Origin: Lunularia cruciata
Taxonomy: Eukaryota; Streptophyta; Marchantiopsida; Lunulariales; Lunulariaceae
Direction of reading: 5' to 3'
DNA: 64,000 nt
NCBI GenBank assembly: GCA_948567375.1
Contig: OX419760.1
Span: forward strand, 62,740,911-62,804,910
The translations under genes were made by a program, and so were the position numbers. Shown one piece after another: positions 43,818 to 54,841 of this stretch. Under the pieces are notes generated by a model. The model ran no database searches. It had not been told where the DNA came from and saw only the letters and a list, made by a program, of their open reading frames with translations. Each line of letters begins with the position of its first letter. Within the stretch, counting starts at the first letter, position 1.

Positions 43818-44609
43818 TAACCGATTTGAGATTTGAAGGGGCAGATATGAAGAGGTGCATTGTCATTTTGGATCTGCAGGTTAGAACAGTTGTGGTAGAA
43901 CGGTATAGTTGTTAGAACTGTCAATTGTTTCACTACTTAAGAGTGGCATTCGCAGGAAATTGTTGTTCAATGCTCATTATTTCTGAGAATAGATAAAGCA
44001 AAGTGCTGTGAAGTAGTGCTTGTCGCTTGAGCTTGATTCCGAGTATCAATTTTGCAATTGTGTTTGTGAGTGTTTGGAGAAATTCAAAGTGCAAGTCAGA
44101 GTGCTTGTTGGATGTTGGATTCCACAGCCTTGATCTTCATTCTGTGTGTTTGATCCTGAGTGAAGTGCAATCGGAGCAATGCCTTGATAGATCTGAGAGG
44201 AATTGTAGTGTTGGTAGTATTCTGCATTTGGGAGTGTAGTGCGAAGTTGATGTGAAGCAATTTGATCGAGGAAGTTGTGCCTTCAATGGAGGGGTGGAAC
44301 ACAATTCTGAGGCAAAGTCGTTTTGCAGTGAAGTGCCATTTTCGAGAGAGCCTGAATCATCACAATCAAGATTGTTTGGAAAGAATTGAAGGAGTTGTGA
44401 TTAAGATGTGTGAATTCGTGACAAGATTGCGAATCAGTGCTTGTTACTCTCTTCTGGGTGTGGTTTCTACCTGAGAGACTAAAGAAGAACTCAAGAAGAA
44501 CTGAAATTGTTACTTTGCTTTGTATTTGACCAATTCTGACTCGTATCTCTACGGGAACAAACTTTACTTACTTGATTACCACAAAAGTGATATTTGCCGG
44601 GTTGTCACA
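43818..44609 (+). other. F 3' noncoding region
   Basis: No coding frame of note. It is T- and G-rich, unlike the coding part. A short purine run (GAAGGGGCAG, about 43,834-43,843) near its start could act as a polypurine tract if F is an LTR-type element. No copy of this region occurs at the left end of F. Confidence 0.4.
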
Positions 44610-44674
44610 GTCAACACTACCACTCTAGCGTCTTAGCAAACTAGCTTTGGTGCTACAAATGTTGTGATAGATTA

Positions 44675-45058
44675 GTGCTTGAGCATGAGAGTAGATTGGA
44701 GAGCTTAAAGGAGCAAGATAGACAATTGTTCGAGAGAAAAAGACTCCTTTGTGAGCAAGAAGATACACTTGCTGCAAAGGAAGAGATACATTTGACCTTT
44801 ACTAGCAATGAGATGGAGAGAGAGCAAAGGTTGGCTCACTTGGACTTGGATATCCTAGGTGTTGCTACCATGCTTGAGGTTTATAGGGTCCAATATAGGT
44901 TACCATTTGCTATGGAGAGGTTAGAGAATGCACATGTTCAAGTAAAGGAGAGTGAAAGTAGTCTAGCTCAAATGAGGCTCATGGCTTATCTTGGACCAAC
45001 ACTCCATGCAATTGCTAGCCCGCCCCGCATTTGGCCCTCACAAGAAACTGAAACCTAG
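44675..45058 (+). pseudogene. Coiled-coil ORF fragment, unrecognised
   Basis: 127 codons rich in E, L, R and Q with heptad character in the first 60 (L-E-H-E-S-R-L-E-S-L, R-L-L-C-E-Q-E-D-T-L), then a less charged tail ending P-P-R-I-W-P-S-Q-E. It lies immediately right of F, in what was the sequence F inserted into. It may be a gag-type remnant or an exon. No family recognised. Confidence 0.35.
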
Positions 45059-46860
45059 ACATATGTACCATGTGTTATCTTGTAGTCTTGTGACTCAAAG
45101 ACCCAAACTTTTGCCTCCCATGTCTTGCCTTATATTGTGGTGATTGAGGAGACTCAAACTACCTTCCATTCATTACCTCATAATGTGGTGACTCAAGAGA
45201 TCCAACTGAGTTTAGAGGGAAGCTTTGTCTTTCAAGATAGTATATTCTATGTTATTCTCTTCCCAAGATTCCTACAAAAGAAAATAATTTTTCCGGATGT
45301 TACTTGTTTGGCCTTGTTATGGCATCATGGTAGCACTATTTATGGTTTGTAGGAGAGCTTGACCATTAGGCATGGCTGGTGCTCTCACACACAATCAGGG
45401 CTCGTAGGATGGGTAGCACATCTTGGTGTTAACCATTTCATTCAATTTTGTTTGTTGTGCTTTGAGGTTATCTTGCGGATAGATCTCCCATCTGATGGAG
45501 TTGAGCTTTTTCAACAAATCATATGACAATGTTCAAAGCTCTTAGAGAGGGTATTTCATATTGGATGTTGGCTCATGGCCTATTTGTCTTTTGTTGATGT
45601 CCAAAGAGATGAGTTTAGAGGACTTAGAGCTAGATCCTATGAACATCACTTCATTAGGTTTGCTTCTTTGTGGTCTTTTGTTCCTAGATAGTAATGCACT
45701 CTTCTACTATAGGAACCATCCACATGGTGCAATCCATCCTCCCTACTTCCATCCTTACAAGGTAGAGAGATCATCATACACTTGGATACATTTGTCCATG
45801 ATGATCAACCTACTATTAGTTAAGCCAAAGAGGAGAGGACATTTGGTAGACTGAGTTCATGTAGTAGTGATCCATATGACCTTCTAGCAAGCTATATCAT
45901 GCATTGACCCTTGGATGAGAGCAAATTGTACCTTTGGTGGTCATCGAATCTATTTACAATTAGACAATGTATATCAATGTAGACTTGAGGATGTAGTTGC
46001 ACGTAAACTCCATGTTGCATCTCCCTCATCTTCTTCACCTCCTTCTCCTGCAACATAGGGACTAGCCTTAGGGACCACACATTTATACACATCATATGTA
46101 TCATATTCATGATTCCACATTTATTTCTATTTTCACTTTGCCTCACTCTCATACCTCATATCATGTGAATGTGAATCTTTCAAACTACATTCATTTATTC
46201 ACTATGCATAAGCACCACTTTGCACCCTCAAGGGCCAGCCACACATGAAAAGCACCATTGTGTGCCTTCCTTATCCAATTAGCATCATTGGGTGCCATCA
46301 AGCACCTTTTACATTCTTGGTTAGGTGTTAGCAAGCGTCTTTTGTTGATGGAGCACTGGCAAGTGCCAATGCATGCCATTTTGGGGATTGGTTGGATGTG
46401 GTAGAGGTTTTCTCAGGCACCTTCTGGCTGTTTTAGGTGCTAATAGGCATCTCCAAGCAGCTCTTTTGTTCCAATATCAAGTGTGTTTTTGGAGTGGCTT
46501 TTTGGACTTTTTAGAGTTTGATAAGAGTTCTTGTCAATCCTTGTTTTAGAAATCTCTAGCACTTATACAAAAATCTAAAATCTCATGCACTTAAGCACAA
46601 TACACTTATAAAAAATCAATATACATTTGATTACATAGTAGGTTGACAATCAAACAACATTAATTATAAACATGAAAGTGCATTTTGTGGTGTCATATTT
46701 GCTATCACTAGAGTATGAGTTTGGAACATGATTTTTTGGATCAAGATTGTAACATGTAGCAAAAGGCTTGATTTCTTTATGAATTTGAGTAAGAACTTGA
46801 AATATTGACTTATATCCTTGGGAGATTTTCCTCCTCTCAAGAGATTCATTTTGATTCATG
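45059..46860. other. Unassigned; scattered short ORFs
   Basis: No domain recognised. ORF 45,561-45,854 (97 codons, plus) is open but has no motif I can place. Around 46,200-46,480 there is a low-complexity-like stretch with repeated GCACC(A/T)TT-type words. I see no LTR, RT or integrase signature. Confidence 0.35.
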
Positions 46861-47062
46861 AGTACACTTCATCTTTAGACTTGTCTCTTTGGACCAGTTT
46901 CTGTCTGCCCTAGCTTTCCTTTTATCAACACTCAATCTCTTCTCAATCTCAACTTTCATCTTCTTGGTCTCTAATCTAACATGCTTAGCTTCCATTTTCA
47001 TCAATGTTTTATCTCTTTTCCTCATGTAAGTGGCTTTTAGTTCAGCTCATTGTAACTTCTCC

Positions 47063-47911
47063 CTAGATTCTATAGTGTTTGCCTTCAACATGGTGATTTT
47101 TGCTGAATAGTGAGACAATGACATACTTGGTGACATTTTGGATACTTAACTTGTACAATGCTCCATCTTTTCTCCTGTTTGGGTCATGTTCTACTTCTTT
47201 GTCAAGGAAAGTGCACTCCAACACATCTCTTATAGAAGCTAGTGGAGGTGGTGTAATGACAAGTGGCTCTTCTACTAGTGCAACAAAATGTGACTCCTCA
47301 AGTGTGTGTGTGCCTACTTGGATTCCATTCTCCATGCTCTCCATGTAAACACTATCTAAGCTTCCCACCCCTAGGGAATTTGGGACAAACTGGAGGTACA
47401 AGTTGAAGAGCACCACCTTTGGAGGAGATGGGAATTGAGAGCTTATCAAGATGGTTTCTTCACATTTAGGGACCTCCTCGGCCTCAACTTCACATGAATT
47501 AGGATTTAAATCTATCAAACTTACCATAGCAAGTGGAGTTATGTTGGCTTGATTCCAAAACATAGCTTCCATCCTAGAAAAATGTGGGCACATTCTATTC
47601 AGTTTCTTATCTATGGTTCTCCATCCTTTGCCATGTTCATTTTTGGTGAGCCATTTTCCAATTGACTTTTCTTTCAACTCTCAAGCTTCTTTGTATGATT
47701 TCATATATCTTAACCATTTCTTGTACAATCTATCACCTGCCATATAAGTAGGAAATCCTTGCCTCACTCGAACCAAAAATGTGGCCATGAAACTAAAAGT
47801 AGTGGATTTTTGAATGTGCTTTTTGCAATTCACACCATGAATCTGTGCAAAATGATTGAGGTCTTCCATATAATCCAAAATTTGGCCATAATGGTGGTGG
47901 TTACAATCCAA
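47063..47911 (-). pseudogene. G1: member of an unrecognised family, one in-frame stop
   Basis: Two ORFs (47,681-47,911 and 47,063-47,677) are in one frame, separated by a single TGA, giving about 283 codons. The N-terminal half has L-N-H-F-A-Q-I-H-G, L-Y-K-K-W-L-R-Y-M-K-S-Y-K, G-W-R-T-I-D-K-K-L-N-R-M-C-P-H-F and Q-A-N-I-T-P-L. These recur in G2 on the plus strand at 59,700-60,060. The C-terminal half is more divergent. Further upstream (to about 48,060) an antisense-frame segment (T-K-E-D-E-Q-F-W) also aligns with G2. Downstream (46,862-47,062) is a K/E-rich remnant. Function unknown. Confidence 0.5.
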
Positions 47912-48932
47912 AACTGTTCATCCTCCTTTGTTTTGCTTGGAATGGAAGACACCATCCTCAACAATTCTCCAAACTTTCCTAATGATTGTATGATTGTGAA
48001 TCCAAATGTGAATCTAAAGGTCTTGGTTCTACATCCAAATGTGGGCCTACAATGCAATAGGGTACTTGATCTTCCATTGCATAATTTTTTATGCCCTTTT
48101 ATAGTAAAATTTCTTGACCCTCAATCAATTTGTTGGTTGCCCTCGGGCAGCAGGGATAATTTTCCATAACTCTTGATCTCCCTTGCCGCACTAATCTATT
48201 GAAAAGAACCATCACAATTTGGAACTACTAAACCCACCGCTTAATTTATTGACAGGTGACAAGAGTATTAGCACACGAATGGTTCATCTAGTTTGAATAG
48301 TTACGGGGAGGGAGGCATGTTTGGAGCATGTAGGTATCTGCCAAAAATTCTCACAAATCACCCTCCAAAAAACATGGCAACCCGATCAATAAGCATCGCT
48401 AGCTCTTTTGACTAACATTTATTTAGATATGGCACACCTAAACATCCATAACAGCTTGCCTATTTTCGCAAATGCACGCATGTTGCACTAATTATCCGTT
48501 ACAGCACTTTAGGAGGTTCAGGTATTAGCCCTTCATCACGTTCCAGAGTTCACTCAAATTAGTGATGAAGTTTGCTATTTATCTCGTAGACATGGTAGAC
48601 ATCCGTCAAATCAATTTTTGGAAACCCCTAATGTTCACATTGCATCTTGGAGCCAATGTTTTGCCTAACAAGAAGTTTCGAAAATATACTGCGGTTCAGG
48701 GAAGATAATGTAATTGATAATACGTACTTTTCTTCGATACTTAACATTCTATACACGCACAGGTTTTCCTAGTACGTATGCGTCCTTGCATCATATATCC
48801 AGATGCGGCTGGCAACTACACAAACCCGCATTTTAATCAGAGACATGTTATTTCCATCACACTTTTTGCTATATCCATCACATTTAACCCCAGACCCAGC
48901 ACTGAGATTAGTTTAGAGTCAATTAATTTACA

Positions 48933-49295
48933 GTGTTGTGTGGAAATAGCACGTCCCTTTTATTGATGCCTTACTGCTGCAGTAGGGAATGTTTCTCCAC
49001 TTTTGCAACCTTCTGGGTTCCTCAACGCGATTCTAAGATGTTATTGAAAATGGTTTTATTTCGGGATGTACTGCAGGTACTTCCAAATCTCGACCAGTCC
49101 TTCACAGGAGCAGTTAACATGACCTCGTGGTCAAATTGTGCTCATCTAGAAACTACGAATAAATTTTCTGTTATTGTTGACAACCCTACCTTCTCGATAT
49201 TGCGGACCAGAAGCATTCTTTGTCAGGTGCCATCATTTTCGCTTTTTCTTTTCTTCCGCAATCGATTTTCTGTCCATATCGTTGGCAGAACGTAA
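48933..49295 (+). pseudogene. Possible host exon fragment
   Basis: 120 open codons with balanced composition. The central part (T-G-A-V-N-M-T-S-W-S-N-C-A-H-L-E-T and V-I-V-D-N-P-T-F-S) is preceded by CTGCAG and followed by CAGGTGCC, compatible with splice sites at about 49,074 and 49,226. The surrounding sequence (48,200-51,050) is richer in CG dinucleotides than the retroelements and shows no match to them. No protein family identified. Confidence 0.35.
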
Positions 49296-50100
49296 CTGCC
49301 ACTGACTGCGTCCAAAAGAAACTAAGATTTCATCTGGATTCTGGGTAAGAGTGCGCTGTACTGCACTTTTGATCACGCAGAGAATGAACGATCTGAAGTG
49401 AACTAGTGTATGCATAGCATAAGGAACAGTAGGCTAGCTGTAGCACATACGAATTGACCGTATCGTAATCTCATTTACAACACACTGTATGCGAGTTGTC
49501 CTTTTTAAGATTTGGACATTTTAAGGGAAGGGAAAGACTGGCGTATCTCCTAGTCTCCTTCAATAAAGAACAAACATGCGGTAAACAGTGTACCACATGT
49601 TGAAGGTAGTATTCACCGACTTCTTAACATCGCGGATTTAATATTCTGTTTGTCGATCTAGTTAACAGTTCTCTCACATATCCATTCTTTGTTAATTGCA
49701 TTGCATTTGGCTGTGGGTCCCAGAGAACCACACTTTTTAGTGTGCCCAAATTCTGTGCCGGATAAGAACATTTATTTCCAATACCTCCTACTACGTCGTT
49801 ACTGGACCGAAGGGTAAACTTAAGACGCTGATATCCACGCATTGAAGGGGCCCACGACCCGAGACCTGTCTCTTTAAGTAGCGTTCGTACTCCGAGACTT
49901 GCTTCTTCAAACTGATTGAACTCTGTTGAGTTTAGACTTAACTCTTGAATGCCAACAAATGCTCGTGAATTTACTAGGACTGATAACACGAAGAGATACT
50001 GATCAGTCGCTCGTCTTTACGTGCACAACAACGTTTGACTTGATTATATGCGTAAAGACGAGCCATGACTCTTTTCCCGGTCGAAATTACTGCGAGGTAA

Positions 50101-50329
50101 AAGAAATCGGGATTTGTCTAACTTCGACCGATAAGTGAGATCTCTACCAAGTTTCAATGTCCATCAGGAGTCCTGCCAATATATAGATTCTTGAATTGCG
50201 ATGTCCGCATACTTTCACGTTTCATCATTTCTGGCCTGATGTAGAAGAGCTCGACTGCTCATCAACCCCGTTTGTTGCATTGCTTAGTGCATGGTGCTGT
50301 CTTTACAACTTCACAGACTGCTTAACCTG
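50101..50329 (+). repeat. Direct repeat, copy 1 (229 bp)
   Basis: AAGAAATCGGGATTTGTC to CTGCTTAACCTG. It matches 50,707-50,929 with under ten substitutions and one 6-bp indel. The start-to-start distance is 606 bp. Confidence 0.9.
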
Positions 50330-50706
50330 CAGTCGTTTAGATTTATCTCGTTTGATCCTTTTTGCAGATTAGATGCCTACCTCACCTTTTGTCTTGTCAA
50401 TCGGAAGAAGATGACCGGAATCTTCATATACTGTCGTTGCAATGTCTAGATGCCAGGTGCATACATTAACATCGGAATGGCGGCTAAGCTAAGCAAATGC
50501 TTTCAGCAAATTTTATGGCTTACTCCCGAGAAGAACAACTTAATTAGCGGTAAATGTATGCATCAGATTCTACAGTCCAGTCGTGCAGGTATTTCTAGAA
50601 CATAGGATCTTCAAGTTGCATGCTATAACAGTTCATGCCTTCGCATTACTCCACACGATGACGTCCTGATTCCAAGTCCTGAATTAAGTTCAAAATATGC
50701 ATGAAC

Positions 50707-50929
50707 AAGAAATCGGGATTTGTCTAACTTCGACCGAGAAGTGAGATCTCTACCAAGTTTCAATGTCCAACAGGAGTCCTACCAATATATAGATTCTTGA
50801 ATTGCAATGTCTGCATACTTTCACGTTTCATCATTGCTGGCCTGATGTAGAAGAGCTCGACTGCTCATCGATTGTGGCATTGCTTAGTGCATGGTGCTGT
50901 CTTTACAACTTCACAGACTGCTTAACCTG
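50707..50929 (+). repeat. Direct repeat, copy 2 (223 bp)
   Basis: Second copy of 50,101-50,329. After it the sequence diverges and the reading frame continues to 51,020, whereas copy 1 leads into an intron-like stretch. Confidence 0.9.
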
Positions 50930-51449
50930 TTCGAATGAAGGGAGGCAGTTATATTTGAGCATCGTCCAAATGTTGGAGAGGTATAGAATATCTGCTACTG
51001 ATACAGTGAAAAGTGAATAGAGATGGTAGAAGACAGGGTTTAGGTCCTCGCTCGCCCCCCAAAGGCGATTCAATTCTCTGCCTTTGAACTGAATCGACTC
51101 TCCGTTTCATGCATTTGGGTTTTGCTCTGTCTTCTGAAAGAAAAAGGAGACCACATAGAACACATGAAAGAGGGGAAGATCCCATCAAGACAAAAGAAGT
51201 AAAATGGGGTTAGGTCCCAATAGCATCAATATGAGAAATCTGCTCTATCGAACCTTAAGATATCCAAGCTATGCAAGTTGTAAGGTCTACAAACTACATG
51301 AGCATCTAACTAAGCATCACCTAGAGTGATTGCTCGCCTATGGATTGCATCAGCCAATGCTCTTTGTAGAGCAATGGACACATGCTGTCTAAAATATATT
51401 ATAAAGCATGAGATAAGAGTGATACCCCTTGGCGTCTAATATGATAAGC

Positions 51450-53700
51450 TCTCACACACTCCCTTACAAATGTATTGAAAGATGTGTTCATCATTCCATT
51501 TAACTCCAAGGTTGGAGAGCCGGAGGAACAAAGAGGAGATCTCATTGCATACCCCTATACTTGGAGACCTTGAGTGTTGTTGCTCTGCTTGCCACCCATC
51601 CAAGAGGATGAGTAATCATTCCTTCCAAAACTACATCATGCATAGGGTCTGTAACCACAACATCCGCTACTATCACCTAATCATTTTGGACCAAGTAGAA
51701 GTTTGGACCAAGTAGAAGTCATTTTGGACCAAGTCTGCTCTAACATGTGTCCTCTATAAAGAATATGAACGTTCCTTCCAAGCAAAGTATCCACTCTCTC
51801 ATGCAATAACAAACACAATATCCCTCATGGCATCATGGGTAGCTATCCTCTATCCTCCAAAGGAACGATGTGTCATATGGACCGTTGCTACATCTAGTGT
51901 AGAACCACACTCACAAGTGAGTAACAAAGATGCATAAGGATGGATCAACCCTAGGCGGAACCTCATTGCAGTAGAGAAGGTGGTTAGTGTGAGTCAAAAT
52001 GCCCTAATGCACGGTCAAGCTAGGATCCAAGAGCCTACACCCCTGTCAGAGTAAGAGAAAAGATATGCTCTAGTGGCTCAAGGAATGGATTAGTCAACTA
52101 AGAGAGAATGTAGCATATGTTAACATTATCTCTCCATCAAGGAAGATTGCAAACCTCTAGTCCAATCTGAAAATAGTGAAGCAAAGGATGGAAGGTCCTC
52201 CCATGCCCATGGGGATAGACCATCTCTCATTTGCTGCAATAATACATAAAGAGAAAAGGATCCCTCCTCCACCTCGGTCACACATGTCTCCAAAACAGGC
52301 CTATGAGTAATCACAAAATGGAAAGAAAGTATGGGAATCAAAAGAGCATAACTACACAAAAATATTATAGGTGACATTCTTCTCCATAGATAATAGGCAT
52401 ACCCCTCCAAACAAGATTAGTACAGATGTCTATCTATGTGCCAAACCCCCCATCACACACTCAAATGTCCTTGGTTTGATGATATCACCAAAGACTCCCA
52501 TAATCCTCCTATCAAAAGCTCTCAGATTTGATAGAAATATCAATGAAGGGAAAATAGTGCGGAGAAGGTAAGTAGGTTGACATGCAATACTAAAGGAGAG
52601 TATACCAAACTCCACATGTGGATCTCCTAGTAGAGTAAGGTCATCCACATGGAGAATATCCTATGCAAGTGTAGCAGCTAAAAAGCATGTGATAGAATCG
52701 TTGTATCCTATTGGCACTCCAAGAATACATAGTCCATATGTAGATATGACACACCTCTTTGGAACTCAAGGTAGGGAGGGATACTTGAAGGGACCATGCT
52801 CTCCACTTTGACACCTTGACTATCAAGCCTACAAGATGTAACTTGGTAGTCAAGTAATCAAAGGCTTGCCTAATTCAATCTATGGGGCCCACAACGTGTG
52901 TATCATCTACTGAAGAGAGAAATACATACCCTGGCATGGCCAAAGTAGTAGATAAGAGAGCTCTGAAGTGAGCCATGGCAAAAAAAGGTCCCCATAAAGA
53001 TCTCCCTATTGTGTACCGGCATTTGACTCCAAGACAATGACTCCCTCTTATGACCACCCATGTTGGTAGTAAGGGGAAGTAGGAGAGCCATAGAATGATT
53101 GCACAAAAGGAATGAGACTCCCCAAGGATCCACAGGCTTCACTAAGGTCTCTAAAGATAGATGCACTAGAGACTATTAAAAGCATTCTCAACATCCACTC
53201 ATAGGACAACCCACTCTGGTTGGATATCTAGGATTGCTTTGAGCCCTAGGGAAATAGCCTCACAATCTCCAAGTGTAGCTACTTGAAACTGATGTGGGCT
53301 GAGGTGCTCTCGAAAGTGAGATTGATGTTGAAGGATAATGGTAGGACTAACCAAACGCAAAATGATATTTCTAATAGCAATTTTTTTAGTGCCCCTTGTG
53401 CACTTCTCCATCCTGAGAAGTCAACTAGTCCCTAACACTTGACTAATTGGCATAGTAATATCTACCCTTGCTACCACTATAGCCATACAAAACAGCTTGG
53501 TATATCCATTAGAACGATCATCTACCTAAAAGCAATCTCTAAGATGCTCATATATCATCCTTGAATAGCCTCTAGAGGAGAGGCAAATGGTAGTCTAGAG
53601 GAGAGGCGAACAATAATGCACAACGCTTATGCAAAAAGTGACCTATCTAACCATAAAAGTTACTCCATTTGATAATCTAAAATTTATAATGGTACTCCCT
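51450..53700 (-). pseudogene. Degenerate LINE-type reverse transcriptase
   Basis: Reading down from 53,700 in broken frames: Q-F-Q-V-A-T-L-G-D-C-E-A-I; W-V-V-L-x-V-D-V-E-N-A-F-N-S (about 53,172-53,205, RT block A, which carries a catalytic Asp); G-P-F-F-A-M-A-H-F-R-A-L (block B region); and S-S-V-D-D-T-H-V-V-G-P (about 52,890-52,915, the palm D-D, Val in place of the usual Ala). Then come F-S-I-A-C-Q-P-T-Y-L-L-R-T and a C-terminal V-T-D-P-M-H-D-V-V-L segment near 51,650. No integrase, LTR or chromodomain is present. The order fits a non-LTR retroelement. At least six frame breaks are visible. Confidence 0.6.
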
Positions 53701-54162
53701 CTCCTGCCATAGGATGTAAAGAGCATAGGGAAGAGATAGTTTTATCAATGAGACTAGCCATAGACAAAGGGTGTAACACTTGTGCTACTCTACTAAACTC
53801 TTACGCCTAACTCAATGTCATAATCAAGTGGACTCTATGGTATCTTGTGGTAGAACTTATCTCCTAAAACATGTAACCCTAATTGACTTCTATAGGCCAA
53901 CCCAATCCTTCACACAGAATTGACAAAATCTAGCAACCACTTCTCTATGCCTCGCATGTCCACCTCTAACATAACTAAAACACTATCAAAAGAGTAAGAA
54001 GAACAAAAACCATACTAACTCATCCAAGTGATCACGTGCCAAAAAATCAAGTGATAGACTAAAAATCTATCTAGTCTAATCACAAAGTGTACGAGATAGC
54101 CTATTGGATAGACATGTACATGAAAAATTAATCTCAAATAATTACAAAATACAACCCGATTC
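53701..54162. other. No gene seen
   Basis: AT-rich, stop-rich in all frames, with no recognised element. It may be 5' sequence of the LINE. Confidence 0.3.
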
Positions 54163-54650
54163 GCTAATCACTCTCGTGCCTTGATCAGGATCAATTTATC
54201 TACTAATGTTCCTTCACGGTGTCTATTATGTTAAGCCCTCACGGTTTCAAATGCGATCTGCACTCCCGAGTAAATAATTCCAAAATACGCCTTTGATGCT
54301 AATCACTCTCACGCCCTTGATCAGTATCAATCAATCCACTAATGTTCTTTCACGGTGTCTACTATGTTAGGCCCTCACAGTTTCAAATGTGATCTGCACT
54401 CCTGGTTTCAAATGCGAACTCGTACACTTTGGCACTAAGGCAAGATGTACTTACGAGGCAATGCTTTCCTATTTCTTTCATTCTTGTACAAGGTGTCTCT
54501 CTTCATACTATGTTAAGCCCTCACAGTTTCAAATGCGATCTGCACTCCCGGTTTCAAATGCGAACTCGTACACTTTAGCACTAAGGCAAGATGTACTTAC
54601 GAGGCAATGCTTTCCTATTTATTTCATTCTTGTACAAGGTGCTCTCTACA
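54163..54650. repeat. Compound tandem repeat block
   Basis: Two 135-bp type units (starting near 54,163 and 54,298, sharing CTAATCACTCTC, CTTGATCAG and TTTCACGGTGTCTA words) run into two 147-bp units (54,361-54,507 and 54,508-54,650). The shared core TTTCAAATGYGATCTGCACTC appears four times. The 147-bp pair is nearly identical, the 135-bp pair more diverged. Confidence 0.8.
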
Positions 54651-54841
54651 GGCCAAGAGCTTGTCAATACACTAGACTAGAAACCTCGTGCGCTTGCGGA
54701 GTAAACTCAAACCTGTGTGGTGACGCGATGTCGACTGTAGATTGACAGCTGATTCATTTGCAGCATCTTCTTAGGGAGGTGTCTTTCAGAACACATACTT
54801 ATAAAACTGGATGCTTTGATGCATCACTCAATCTCAAATAG

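Larger units (their letters stand above)
40831..44609 (+). mobile_element. F: unrecognised 3.8-kb insertion with one long ORF
   Basis: The block starts TGTGGTGCTCAC and ends GGGTTGTCACA. It is bounded by the pentamer GTCAA on both sides (40,826-40,830 and 44,610-44,614). Its composition is unlike the flanks: purine-rich on the plus strand and richer in CG dinucleotides. TG...CA ends with a 5-bp TSD are the signature of LTR-retrotransposon integration, but I find no LTRs, PBS or pol. The content is a leader with hairpins, a TATA box, a single 858-codon frame and 0.8 kb of 3' noncoding sequence. It could be a non-autonomous retroelement, or a gag-like host-derived element. Boundaries are inferred. 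Confidence 0.5.
49926..51020 (+). pseudogene. Host gene-like fragments, possibly helical-repeat protein
   Basis: Open stretches 49,926-50,138, 50,368-50,456 (preceded by TTTTTGCAG and followed by GTGC) and 50,802-51,020 have leucine- and cysteine-rich helical character. Examples are V-N-L-L-G-L-I-T-R-R, L-L-S-C-Q-S-E-E-D-D, and L-L-S-A-W-C-C-L-Y-N-F. This suggests HEAT- or ARM-like repeats of a large protein. The exons do not join into one frame, and part of the region is duplicated, so I treat it as a pseudogene. The identification is a guess from composition. Confidence 0.3.

Noticed and set aside
40831-44609. F as an LTR retrotransposon with ordinary LTRs
   Set aside because: I compared the first 400 bp with the last 800 bp and found no shared segment, and there is no PBS or pol.
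40554-44629. An 11-bp match ACCACTCTAGC at 40,554 and 44,619 as a TSD for F
   Set aside because: It would place the left end about 280 bp outside the composition change and gives no TG...CA ends. The GTCAA pair fits the visible boundaries better.
49926-51020. Disease-resistance (NBS-LRR) gene
   Set aside because: No P-loop, kinase-2 or regular LxxLxL spacing. Leucine- and cysteine-rich composition alone is not enough.
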